This document shows, in pieces, positions 15,850-22,786 of a stretch of DNA of 47,365 nt. Source of the DNA: Acidimicrobiales bacterium (lineage in GTDB: Bacteria; Actinomycetota; Acidimicrobiia; Acidimicrobiales; Ilumatobacteraceae); contig JAURJB010000007.1 of assembly GCA_030832455.1 (NCBI GenBank), forward strand, positions 1-47,365, written 5' to 3'. Both the position numbers and the translations under genes were made by a program. The notes below the pieces were generated by a model. It was not told the origin of the DNA, did no database searches, and worked only from the letters and a program-made list of their open reading frames with translations. Every line of letters starts with the position of its first letter. The stretch's first letter is position 1.

Positions 15850-16455
15850 TTACAACGATTCAGTTGTGAGGTCGTCGTCGACGAGCGTGACAAGTTCGCC
15901 AGCAGTGATGCGATTGTCGTGATGAACGTGAAACCAACATCCGCCAAGATTTGGCAGGCGAGGGTTTGATGCTCCGAGCACATGTCGCAAGGTACGAATG
16001 ACTCCGCTGTGGCTAATGATGAGAGCCGAACCCCCCGCACATCGTGTGCCGATGTCGATGAATGCATTCGTAAGTCGGGAAATGATTTGCCCATCCGATT
16101 CAAAACCCTCTGGCTTGTTCCGCGCAGCGAGAAACCCAGGCCACTGCTCTTCAATCTGATCGCGAGTGAGTCCTTCCCATGGGCCAACATGAGTCTCTTG
16201 TAGTCGCTCATCGGTTTCGACCGGACCAATGCCATGAGTTTCAGAAATGATCTGCGCGGTATGCAGTGCACGTGTGAGTGTGCTTGACGCAATGTAATCA
16301 AACGTACCCAATCGTTGCGCAGCCTGCTGGGCCTGAGCAATGCCAAGATCACTCAACTCAATATCAGCGCGACCCTGCCAGCGCTCTTCAACATTCCACA
16401 GCGATTGCCCATGTCGAATCACAAGCAGATTTGCAACAATGTTGGTGGCAGACAC
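15850..16455 (-). CDS. Histidine phosphatase (phosphoglycerate-mutase-like) family protein
   Basis: A 201-residue member of the branch-1 histidine phosphatases. The catalytic motif is LLVIRHGQSLWNVEERWQG near the N-terminus, with the second-shell Arg/Glu/His in SSTLTRALHTAQ, ETHVGPWEGLT and IISHSGVIRTL. The WNVEERWQGRADIELSDLG wording is common in broad-specificity phosphatases and in actinobacterial Gpm2-like proteins rather than in glycolytic mutases, so I do not give it a glycolytic role. I prefer GTG 16455, which begins just before strand 1 and has TACCCT 8 nt upstream; the frame stays open to 16500. Divergent from moaD with 36 bp between the starts. Confidence 0.82.
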   Translation of the reverse strand: MSATNIVANLLVIRHGQSLWNVEERWQGRADIELSDLGIAQAQQAAQRLGTFDYIASSTLTRALHTAQIISETHGIGPVETDERLQETHVGPWEGLTRDQIEEQWPGFLAARNKPEGFESDGQIISRLTNAFIDIGTRCAGGSALIISHSGVIRTLRHVLGASNPRLPNLGGCWFHVHHDNRITAGELVTLVDDDLTTESL

Positions 16456-16463
16456 GTCAACGC

Positions 16464-16469
16464 AGGGTA
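16464..16469 (-). promoter_or_regulatory. -10 box of the histidine phosphatase gene
   Basis: TACCCT on the minus strand, 8 nt, then GTG 16455. It lies 10 bp from the opposing moaD -10 box. Confidence 0.45.
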
Positions 16470-16479
16470 GTGGCAAAGG

Positions 16480-16485
16480 TACGCT
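16480..16485 (+). promoter_or_regulatory. -10 box of the MoaD-like gene (leaderless type)
   Basis: TACGCT, 6 nt (gagttg), then GTG 16492. Confidence 0.5.
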
Positions 16486-16491
16486 GAGTTG

Positions 16492-16734
16492 GTGGCTCAA
16501 CTGCGATTGTTCGCATCTGCTCGTGAAGCGGCGGGGTGTGCACGCGACGTGGTTCCGGGCGCCACGGTGCGCGAAGTGATAGCCGAGGCGAATCGCCGGT
16601 TTGGTAGCGACTTTGAGCGTGTCCTTAACTCATGCAAAATCTGGGTTAATGGTGAGGTCGCCGATTTGGCAACTGCCGTGAACGACAATGATGAGGTGGC
16701 AATTCTTCCTCCGGTATCTGGCGGTGACGCATGA
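16492..16734 (+). CDS. MoaD/ThiS-type sulfur carrier protein
   Basis: An 80-residue ubiquitin-fold protein, beginning AQLRLFASAREAAG, with VNDNDEVAILPPVSGG at the end, the usual MoaD C-terminus. In active sulfur carriers the Gly-Gly is the last pair, which is adenylylated by MoeB-type enzymes and thiocarboxylated. Here two residues, Asp-Ala, follow the Gly-Gly. Either they are trimmed or the protein works differently. No other molybdopterin gene is nearby. GTG 16492 is chosen from the -10 spacing; TTG 16489 would add one residue. The stop overlaps the next ATG by 4 bp (ATGA). Confidence 0.8.
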   Translation: MAQLRLFASAREAAGCARDVVPGATVREVIAEANRRFGSDFERVLNSCKIWVNGEVADLATAVNDNDEVAILPPVSGGDA

Positions 16735-17213
16735 GTGATCTATCGCACCTCGACCTCGCGGGGATTCGTGCGGCTCGCGCAGCATTGCAAGCTCAAGAAG
16801 ACGCCGTGTCATTTGTTCGCCGTATGGCTCAAGGTCGACTCGACATTGCTCGCGATGAACAGCGTCGTCGAGCAGAGAATCTGCCAACCTCGCAAACAGC
16901 AACCGACTTAGCTGGAGTGTTTGGACAAGAACACGGTGGTGGTTCTGCGCGTCCACCTCGTGAGACAAACATTTCTACCGATCATCCATTGGTCATTGAG
17001 CTCGAACAACTGTGCGACCGAGTTGGGTTTGGTTCTATTCGCACGCTTGATGAAACTGCGTTGCGCGCTGTGATTGATGAGTTAAGCGTATTTGAAAATG
17101 CTCGTTCAGGTGAGCGCCGGGCATTGTTTGACCAGATCGATGCACTCACTGCCGAATTAGTACAGCGCTATAAACAGGATGGCGCAGACGTCGACTCGCT
17201 TCTCAACGACTAG
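16731..17213 (+). CDS. RsiG-like protein (c-di-GMP-type anti-sigma factor candidate)
   Basis: A 160-residue, mostly helical cytosolic protein. Residues 23-38 fit exactly the RsiG signature E-x3-S-x2-R-x3-Q-x3-D (E23, S27, R30, Q34, D38). A second copy occurs at 122-137 (E122, S126, R129, F133, D137) with Phe in place of Gln. In Streptomyces RsiG these motifs, one on each helix of an antiparallel coiled coil, bind c-di-GMP and hold the sigma factor WhiG. The linker 50-85 is Gly/Ser/Thr-rich. Homologues are often mis-labelled 'aerial mycelium formation protein'. No sigma factor or c-di-GMP enzyme is in this window. Translationally coupled to moaD and followed after 8 nt by an XRE regulator. Confidence 0.72.
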   Translation: MSDLSHLDLAGIRAARAALQAQEDAVSFVRRMAQGRLDIARDEQRRRAENLPTSQTATDLAGVFGQEHGGGSARPPRETNISTDHPLVIELEQLCDRVGFGSIRTLDETALRAVIDELSVFENARSGERRALFDQIDALTAELVQRYKQDGADVDSLLND

Positions 17214-17221
17214 GAATCAAT

Positions 17222-17584
17222 GTGGCCGTAGATAAACGATTAGCTGATGTTGGCAATTTCATTCGTCAACAACGCGAGCTTGCTCAACAATCAATTCGTG
17301 ATTTAGCAAAGGTTGCGGGTGTATCAAATCCATATTTGTCTCAGATTGAGCGCGGGCTACGTAAACCGTCGGCAGAAATCTTGCAGCAACTTGCGCGAGC
17401 AATGAAAATCTCCGCCGAATCTTTGTATGAACGTGCTGGCATTCTTGATCCAAGCGACGAACCGCGCCCTGGTGTAGTTGATGCCGTGTCGTCAGATGAA
17501 CGGCTGACGATTGAACAAAAACAAACACTTCTCTCGGTATATCGCAGTTTTGTTGGGGAAGAACCCAATTCAACTCCGCGCTGA
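17222..17584 (+). CDS. XRE-family helix-turn-helix regulator
   Basis: A 120-residue DNA-binding protein. The HTH domain spans residues 8-68: VGNFIRQQRELAQQSIRDLA, then AGVSNPYLSQIERGLRKPS as recognition helix region, then LARAMKISAESLYERAG. The C-terminal 50 residues (DERLTIEQKQTLLSVYRSFVG) are short and helical; no ligand domain is visible. This layout (HTH plus a short tail with QK.LL..Y..F) is common next to RsiG-like genes and mshA in actinobacteria as far as I recall. GTG 17222 start, 8 nt after the previous stop. The target is unknown. Confidence 0.82.
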   Translation: MAVDKRLADVGNFIRQQRELAQQSIRDLAKVAGVSNPYLSQIERGLRKPSAEILQQLARAMKISAESLYERAGILDPSDEPRPGVVDAVSSDERLTIEQKQTLLSVYRSFVGEEPNSTPR

Positions 17585-17610
17585 ACAAGCGGAATATTGT
17601 TCCTCGCAGA

Positions 17611-17616
17611 TAGGTT
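17611..17616 (+). promoter_or_regulatory. Possible -10 box of mshA
   Basis: TAGGTT, 9 nt, then ATG 17626; there is no ribosome site, so a leaderless or near-leaderless transcript is likely. Confidence 0.35.
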
Positions 17617-17625
17617 GAATATGTA

Positions 17626-18837
17626 ATGCAGCGCGTGGCAATTCTCTCAATGCACACATCGCCATTGGCACAGCCTGGCGTGGGTGATGGCGGCGGGATG
17701 AATGTCTATGTGCGCGAGTTGGTGTCATCACTTGCAAGCAGCGGAGTGCAGTGCACTACATATACGCGTTCGTGGCGTGAAGGTCTGCCGGAGGAGATTG
17801 AAGTCGAACCCAATCATCGGGTGGTTCATGTTCGAGCAGGTGACATTGCGCTTCCGAAGGAAGACATGCTCTCTGTAGTCGACGAATTCACCGATGGAGT
17901 GGCGTGGCATTTGCGCCAACACGGCAACGCCGATGTGCTGCATGCCAATTATTGGTTGTCTGGTCTTGCAGGTCATCGACTCAAGCACGAATTAGGCTTG
18001 CCATTGGTAACGACCTTTCACACCTTTGCCCGCGTAAAAAGTTTGGGCGGTGATGCTGAATCACCGATCCGCGATGCGTCCGAACTCGAGATCATTGGTT
18101 GCGCCGATGCGATCATGGTCAGTTGCACCGAAGAGCAGTCGCAATTCCAGTCGTTGTATGGCACTGCTCCTGGCACCATCGAAGTTCTTGCCCCCGGAGT
18201 TGAACGAGCATTCTTTTCACCTGGCGATCGTCGCGGGGCCCGACATGCGCTTGGACTTGGTTCCGGTCCAATCTTGTTGTTTGTTGGTCGCATTCAGCCA
18301 CTCAAAGGACTTGATGTTGCAATTCGCACGCTTGCCGAATTGGGTCGGCCTGATGCACAACTGGTGGTTGTTGGTGGTGCAAGCGGTGTTGAAGGTGAGT
18401 CTGAATTCTCGCGCATCACTGCATTAATCACCGAATTGGGTTTAGTTGGACGTGTCAAGTTCTTTGCGCCACAGCCGCATCATTTGTTGTCGACGTTCTA
18501 CCGTGCAGCAGATGTCGTGCTTGTTCCATCACGCAGCGAAAGTTTTGGATTGGTTGCACTTGAAGCAGCAGCATGCGGAATCCCCGTCGTTGCAACAGCG
18601 GTTGGTGGTTTGTTGAATTTGATTGTGGATGGCAAGACAGGTTTTCTTGTACCTGGACGAGATGTTTCGGGCTTTGTGCGTTTCACGCGCAGATTGCTTG
18701 ATGATTCATTGCTCGCGTTGTCAGTAGGAACTGCCGCCGCCGAACGCGCAAAAATGTATTCATGGCGTTCTGCGGCTCTTAAGGCTCGCAGCGTGTACAC
18801 CGAATTGCTTGCTCGCGACTTGGTTGCGTGTAACTAG
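17626..18837 (+). CDS. mshA: D-inositol-3-phosphate glycosyltransferase
   Basis: A 403-residue GT4 enzyme that joins GlcNAc from UDP-GlcNAc to 1L-inositol-1-phosphate, the first step of mycothiol synthesis. The N-terminal domain has the family start SMHTSPLAQPGVGDGGGMNVYVREL and LHANYWLSGLAGH. The C-terminal nucleotide-sugar domain has LFVGRIQPLKGLDVAI and the E-x7-E motif in SESFGLVALEAAACGIPVVAT. Length matches the family. The presence of mshA implies mycothiol as the main thiol and is one of the best lineage markers in the window. The stop TAG overlaps by one base the GTG of the next gene, a pairing also seen in mycobacteria. Confidence 0.92.
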   Translation: MQRVAILSMHTSPLAQPGVGDGGGMNVYVRELVSSLASSGVQCTTYTRSWREGLPEEIEVEPNHRVVHVRAGDIALPKEDMLSVVDEFTDGVAWHLRQHGNADVLHANYWLSGLAGHRLKHELGLPLVTTFHTFARVKSLGGDAESPIRDASELEIIGCADAIMVSCTEEQSQFQSLYGTAPGTIEVLAPGVERAFFSPGDRRGARHALGLGSGPILLFVGRIQPLKGLDVAIRTLAELGRPDAQLVVVGGASGVEGESEFSRITALITELGLVGRVKFFAPQPHHLLSTFYRAADVVLVPSRSESFGLVALEAAACGIPVVATAVGGLLNLIVDGKTGFLVPGRDVSGFVRFTRRLLDDSLLALSVGTAAAERAKMYSWRSAALKARSVYTELLARDLVACN

Positions 18838-19298
18838 TGACCGACCTGTTTGACGACTCTGCGTTGGCGCGCATTGAGCGTCAGATTGATGAGTGGCTTG
18901 GACGAGCAAAAACCCAGAACCCGTTGATTCTTGCCGTAGATCGATCTACCGAACAAGAAATTCGGTGGTACGTGCGAATGTCGGGTGAAGAAAAAGAATT
19001 TACGACCGTGTGGCTGACGTTGGGTCAGCGAACCTTGCGCTTTGAAACGTACGTCATGCCTGCGCCAGAAGAAAACGAACAACAGCTGTATGAAAACCTG
19101 TTGCGCCGAAACGAAAAGCTTGTCGGGGCTCACTTTTCGATCGGTCAGGAAGATGCGGTGTTTTTACGAGGTGAACTGCCTTTGACCCTGCTCAGCGAGC
19201 AAGAACTCGACCGAGCAATTGGCACGCTGTACCAGACGGTGGAGCAGACTTTTGGCTTGTTGATTCGCATTGGTTTTGCCAGCCGTTTTGTTGAATAG
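18837..19298 (+). CDS. YbjN domain-containing protein
   Basis: A 153-residue cytosolic protein of the YbjN group (fold like type III secretion chaperones), with RWYVRMSGEEKEFTTVWLTLGQRTLRFETYVMPAPEEN and a long C-terminal helix. Molecular function is not known. In mycobacteria a YbjN gene directly follows mshA, and the same order holds here with a 1-base overlap, so a link to mycothiol or to MshA stability is possible (inference). No ribosome site is visible apart from coupling to mshA. Confidence 0.8.
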   Translation: MTDLFDDSALARIERQIDEWLGRAKTQNPLILAVDRSTEQEIRWYVRMSGEEKEFTTVWLTLGQRTLRFETYVMPAPEENEQQLYENLLRRNEKLVGAHFSIGQEDAVFLRGELPLTLLSEQELDRAIGTLYQTVEQTFGLLIRIGFASRFVE

Positions 19299-19315
19299 CC
19301 GCACACATTGTCCAC

Positions 19316-19361
19316 GGTTCGAGTTGTTGGCGCTTGGGGAAGTCGTCCGATAACTCGAACC
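19316..19361. promoter_or_regulatory. Spaced inverted repeat in front of proC
   Basis: Perfect 10-bp arms GGTTCGAGTT (19316-19325) and AACTCGAACC (19352-19361), separated by 26 bp. The second arm overlaps the expected -35 position of proC. It may be a two-site operator or a weak terminator for ybjN; there is no U tract. Confidence 0.55.
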
Positions 19362-19372
19362 AATCAAGTCGC

Positions 19373-19378
19373 TAGCCT
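19373..19378 (+). promoter_or_regulatory. -10 box of proC (leaderless type)
   Basis: TAGCCT, 6 nt (gtcgtc), then ATG 19385. Same hexamer and spacing as nadE. Confidence 0.55.
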
Positions 19379-19384
19379 GTCGTC

Positions 19385-20176
19385 ATGAATCGTCAGCCAA
19401 TCACTTTTGTGGGTGGTGGCAACATGGGCAGCGCCATTATTGAAGGTCTCGTGCGCTCCGGATGGGCGGCCACCGACATCACGGTTGTCGAGTTGTCAGT
19501 TGATCGACGAAACATTCTTGCAACCATGTTTCCTGGAATCGTGACCAGCGAGTCAGTATTGCCATGCTCTGCAGGTGTGATTGCCGTGAAACCAGGTGGA
19601 GCAGCACAAGCGTGTCAAGCACTTGCTGCAGCCGGAGCTCAGCGCGTGTTGTCGATTGCTGCCGGGATCAGTGTGGCGACATTGCAAGAAGCAGCTGGTG
19701 ATCGCACTGCAGTGGTTCGCGCAATGCCAAACACTCCCGCGTTGATCGGTGAAGGAATGGCAGGAATCTGCGCATCTGATTCCACATCGGTTGAGGTAGT
19801 GCAGTGGGCTGAAGAAATATTGGGCGCGGTGGGCAAAGTGGTGCGTGTTCCTGAATCATTGATTGATGCAGTGACGGCAATTTCTGGTTCTGGTCCCGCG
19901 TATGTGTTTTTGGTGGCCGAGGCACTCACGAATTCTGCAATTGAACAAGGCCTGTCACCAGAAGTCGCCGACCTGTTGGTCCGACAACTGTTCGTCGGCT
20001 CGGCGCAGCTACTGGGACAGTCGCCAGAATCTGCTCAGCAATTGCGAGCACACGTAACGTCGCCAAACGGAGTAACTGCGGCGGCCATTGCCACACTGGA
20101 GGCATCAGGTTTGCGGAGTGCTATATCGGAGACGGTAAAAAGTGCAGTGATTCGCAGCCGTGAGATGGGTAAGTAG
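19385..20176 (+). CDS. proC: Pyrroline-5-carboxylate reductase
   Basis: A 263-residue cytosolic enzyme that reduces P5C to proline with NAD(P)H. The Rossmann loop is VGGGNMGSAIIEGL at residues 9-22; RAMPNTPALIGEG and the signature TAISGSGPAYVFLVAEAL follow, then VTSPNGVTAAAI near the end, all typical of ProC. Length is normal. It stands alone as a leaderless-type transcription unit behind a spaced inverted repeat and is followed by a strongly structured non-coding stretch. Confidence 0.95.
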   Translation: MNRQPITFVGGGNMGSAIIEGLVRSGWAATDITVVELSVDRRNILATMFPGIVTSESVLPCSAGVIAVKPGGAAQACQALAAAGAQRVLSIAAGISVATLQEAAGDRTAVVRAMPNTPALIGEGMAGICASDSTSVEVVQWAEEILGAVGKVVRVPESLIDAVTAISGSGPAYVFLVAEALTNSAIEQGLSPEVADLLVRQLFVGSAQLLGQSPESAQQLRAHVTSPNGVTAAAIATLEASGLRSAISETVKSAVIRSREMGK

Positions 20177-20179
20177 TCG

Positions 20180-20291
20180 CTAGGGTATGCCCTAGGTCAC
20201 GAACTCCGGACGGGGTTACCCCCCAACCGGGAGTCGCGCTTGTAAAAGTGCGCCGTTTGGGCCGGTGCCGTCGGGGGGTTGGCACCGGCCC
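20180..20291 (+). ncRNA. Candidate structured RNA / leader before the SAM adenosyltransferase gene
   Basis: The 139-bp gap between proC and the next gene holds four inverted repeats in a row. (1) CTAGGG/CCCTAG at 20180-20195. (2) ACTCC 20203-20207 with GGAGT 20230-20234, continued by GG/CC past one bulged G, enclosing GGGG-TTA-CCCC at 20212-20222. (3) CGCGCTT 20235-20241 with AAGTGCG 20246-20252, one G-U pair, closed by GTAA, a GNRA-type tetraloop. (4) GGGCCGGTGCC 20259-20269 with GGCACCGGCCC 20281-20291. Stems 2 and 3 abut and could stack. CCAACC (20223-20228) can also pair with GGTTGG (20277-20282), which would open stem 4 or form a pseudoknot. The stretch is richer in G+C than its surroundings. 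I do not recognise a known riboswitch class. Strand is assumed from the downstream gene. Confidence 0.5.
20259..20291 (+). terminator. Strong GC hairpin, possible attenuator
   Basis: Perfect 11-bp stem with an 11-nt loop, followed by attcgtatctc, only weakly U-rich. It lies 24 nt before the ATG at 20316. It could end the proC transcript, act as a conditional terminator, or close the structured leader. Confidence 0.45.
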
Positions 20292-20315
20292 ATTCGTATC
20301 TCTCGAGAACTCACC

Positions 20316-21191
20316 ATGACACATCGCTTCGATCACATTTCGTTCCTTTCTGATTATGGAACTCGAGATGAATTCGTTGGCATCGTGAAATGTGTTGTTG
20401 CTGACATTGCTCCACATGTGAACGTCATCGACATCACGCATGACATTCCAGCATTTGATGTTCGCGCAGGATCACTTGCGTTAGCCAGAGCAGTTTCCTA
20501 TGTTCCAAAAGGTGTGGTGTTAGCAGTTGTCGACCCAGGTGTTGGCACTTCGCGGCGCGCCATTGCGGTCAGCGTTTCTGGCGGAGATGGTGTGTTTATT
20601 GGGCCAGATAATGGCCTTTTGGCAATGGGTGTTGCGCTTGCAGGCGGAGCCGAGTTTGCTGTGGAACTGACAAATACGAAGTATCACTTGCCATCACCGG
20701 GAACCACGTTTGCAGGTCGAGATATTTTTGGTTCCGTCGCCGCACACATTTGCAACGGAGTTGAACTGAGTGAACTAGGTAATGAAATTGATACCGCTTC
20801 ACTACTTCCCGGCATCATTCCGATTACCCGAGATGAAAATGGGCAGCTCGTTGGCGAAGTGACGTGGGTAGATCATTTTGGGAATTGCCAACTCAATATC
20901 GGACCCGAAGAAATTGCTCAATGGGGATCACCGGTGCGGGTTTCTATCGGTAATGCGGATTCGCCGAATCATGTTGTTCGCTCCGTTCCTATTGTGAATA
21001 ACTTCTCCCAAATTGGTGGAGGCCTTGGACTCGTCATTGACAGTTTTGGAATGTTGGCGTTGTGTACTGACCGGGGCTCGGCTGCGGCCGAGTTAGACCT
21101 CGGACCAACAAACATGGTGACCATTAGCCAGGACCCGAATGCCGGTGGTGGCGTAAGCACCACAGTGCGTTTGGGTTCCAAGCCCAACTGA
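20316..21191 (+). CDS. SAM hydroxide adenosyltransferase (DUF62 family)
   Basis: A 291-residue enzyme of the SAM-dependent halogenase/hydroxide adenosyltransferase family, which splits S-adenosylmethionine to adenosine and methionine with water. Characteristic motifs: LSDYGTRDEFVGIVK, IDITHDIPAFDVRAG, VVDPGVGTSRRAI, FIGPDNGLL and, in the C-terminal domain, WVDHFGNCQLNI. The chlorinase/fluorinase loop is not evident, so hydrolase is the best call. ATG 20316 is preferred over the in-frame ATG at 20265, which lies inside the hairpin region. No proper ribosome site is visible apart from cgaga. The structured segment directly before it suggests RNA-level control. Confidence 0.85.
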   Translation: MTHRFDHISFLSDYGTRDEFVGIVKCVVADIAPHVNVIDITHDIPAFDVRAGSLALARAVSYVPKGVVLAVVDPGVGTSRRAIAVSVSGGDGVFIGPDNGLLAMGVALAGGAEFAVELTNTKYHLPSPGTTFAGRDIFGSVAAHICNGVELSELGNEIDTASLLPGIIPITRDENGQLVGEVTWVDHFGNCQLNIGPEEIAQWGSPVRVSIGNADSPNHVVRSVPIVNNFSQIGGGLGLVIDSFGMLALCTDRGSAAAELDLGPTNMVTISQDPNAGGGVSTTVRLGSKPN

Positions 21192-21206
21192 AGTTGTAAA
21201 TAGGCG

Positions 21207-21212
21207 TAAAGT
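21207..21212 (+). promoter_or_regulatory. -10 box of the 25-aa membrane peptide (leaderless type)
   Basis: TAAAGT, 6 nt (cgtgac), then ATG 21219. Confidence 0.5.
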
Positions 21213-21218
21213 CGTGAC

Positions 21219-21296
21219 ATGCGCCCAGCGACCACTTTGGCAATTGCCCTTCTGCTGATCTCAATCTTTGCCGCTGGATTGATTTCTCTCCGGTAG
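21219..21296 (+). CDS. 25-residue membrane peptide
   Basis: ATG 21219 to TAG 21296. The peptide starts MRPATTLAIALLLISIF and ends GLISLR: one arginine near each end and a single hydrophobic span between, a clear transmembrane helix. A -10 box stands at exactly the leaderless distance, and the stop is 2 nt before the GTG of the acyl-CoA ligase gene. It could be an independent microprotein or a translated leader that couples to the ligase. No family is recognised. Confidence 0.55.
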   Translation: MRPATTLAIALLLISIFAAGLISLR

Positions 21297-21298
21297 TC

Positions 21299-22786
21299 GT
21301 GAACCTCGCAGAGATCATCGAGCAGCATCCGCAAGATGCAGTAGCGCTGATTAGTCGTGGACGACCTACGACATACGGAGAGCTACGACGTCAGACAGCA
21401 AGTTTGCGAGGACTACTTGTTGAGTGTGGAGTTGAGCGAGGGGACCGCGTAGCAATCTTGTGTGGCAACAGCCGCTATTTCGTTATTGCGTATCTTGCTG
21501 CGCTGGGTGTCGGTGCTGTTGCCGTGCCGCTCAATGTGATGAGTCCGTCATCAGAGATTCAACGAGAACTTGATGTGGTTCAGCCGCGCGTTGTATTTGT
21601 TGAACCGGCAGCCATGACCGCATGGAGCGAAGTTGATACATCGGGCTTCACTGAACTGCGATCGGTAATTGCCACTGAAGGGCATCAGATCGATGGCGCA
21701 ATCACGTTGTCGGAACAACTTATGCATGCTCCCGTTCCCATTTTGCAGATGGGTCCTCACGAGGTCGCGACACTTATTTTTACAAGCGGCACTGCGGGTG
21801 CGTCAAAGGCCGCGATGTTGTCACACCGCAATTTGCTATCCAACCTTGAGCAACTTGCTCAGCTCAATCAAATCCACAGCAACGACGTGGTGTACGGAGT
21901 GTTGCCGCTATTCCATATCTTTGGCCTCAACGTGGTGTTGGGGTTCACGTTGCATAGAGGTGCAACGGTTGTGTTGGTGCAACGATTTGACCCAGCAACT
22001 GCACTTGAGACACTTGCCGAACGCAACGTGACCGTTGTTCCAGGTGCACCACAAATGTGGGCGATGTTTGCACAAATGACGGGTGCTGAAACTGAAGTGT
22101 TGTCACGAATTCGGGTTGCGTTGACCGGCGCATCAAAAATGCCAGAACAGGTGACGAATGATCTCATCGCCAAGTTCGGACTGCATGTTCGCGAAGGTTA
22201 TGGATTAACTGAGTCCGCACCTGTATTGACCACCTCGCTTACAGGTAGCCACAAAATTGGTTCAATTGGCAAACCAGTGTTAGGTGTGCAATTGCGATTG
22301 GTTGATGAACATGGCGAAGATGCAGATCAAGGCGATTCAGGCGAAGTGTGGGCAAAAGGCGAGAACATTTTTCTTGGGTATTACCACGATCAAGACGCAA
22401 CAGACCGTGTACTCACCCACGACGGATGGCTGCGCACAGGAGACATTGCAGTATTTGACGACGAAGGTGATTTATTTTTGGTTGATCGTCTCAAGGATCT
22501 CATAATCGTGAGTGGTTTTAATGTGTATCCAGCAGAGGTAGAACAAGTGTTGTTAGCGCATTCATCAATTGCGCAAGCAGCAGTAGTTGGTTCACCACAT
22601 CCACACACGGGTGAATCAGTTCGCGCACACGTGGTGCTCAAACCTGGTGTTCACTTAGACGAAGACGCAATTATTGAGCACTGCCAAAAACAATTAGCGC
22701 GCTATAAGTGTCCGTCAAAGGTGTTGATTGTGCAGTCGTTACCAACTGGCAGCACGGGCAAGATACTGCGACGCGCGTTGCACTGA
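21299..22786 (+). CDS. Acyl-CoA synthetase (AMP-binding, FadD-like)
   Basis: A 495-residue adenylate-forming enzyme that activates a fatty or other carboxylic acid to the CoA thioester. Motifs: the P-loop LIFTSGTAGASKAAMLSHRN near residue 160, GYGLTESAP near 300, the hinge RTGDIAVFDDEGDLFLVDRLKDLIIVSGFNVYPAEVE, and the catalytic lysine in GSTGKILRRAL at the C-terminus. Length and motif wording fit medium/long-chain acyl-CoA ligases of the FadD group; the exact chain length is unknown. GTG 21299 start. The last 48 bp overlap the convergent membrane-protein gene, and the conserved GKILRRAL is still coded inside the overlap. Confidence 0.9.
   Translation: MNLAEIIEQHPQDAVALISRGRPTTYGELRRQTASLRGLLVECGVERGDRVAILCGNSRYFVIAYLAALGVGAVAVPLNVMSPSSEIQRELDVVQPRVVFVEPAAMTAWSEVDTSGFTELRSVIATEGHQIDGAITLSEQLMHAPVPILQMGPHEVATLIFTSGTAGASKAAMLSHRNLLSNLEQLAQLNQIHSNDVVYGVLPLFHIFGLNVVLGFTLHRGATVVLVQRFDPATALETLAERNVTVVPGAPQMWAMFAQMTGAETEVLSRIRVALTGASKMPEQVTNDLIAKFGLHVREGYGLTESAPVLTTSLTGSHKIGSIGKPVLGVQLRLVDEHGEDADQGDSGEVWAKGENIFLGYYHDQDATDRVLTHDGWLRTGDIAVFDDEGDLFLVDRLKDLIIVSGFNVYPAEVEQVLLAHSSIAQAAVVGSPHPHTGESVRAHVVLKPGVHLDEDAIIEHCQKQLARYKCPSKVLIVQSLPTGSTGKILRRALH

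Noticed and set aside
20180-20291. Small SRP RNA or tRNA in the proC gap
   Set aside because: No GGAAG-type SRP loop motif, no cloverleaf and no tRNA T-loop in the right place.
20265-20315. Upstream ATG 20265 for the SAM adenosyltransferase
   Set aside because: It lies inside an 11-bp GC hairpin and the added residues do not resemble the family; conserved sequence starts right after ATG 20316.
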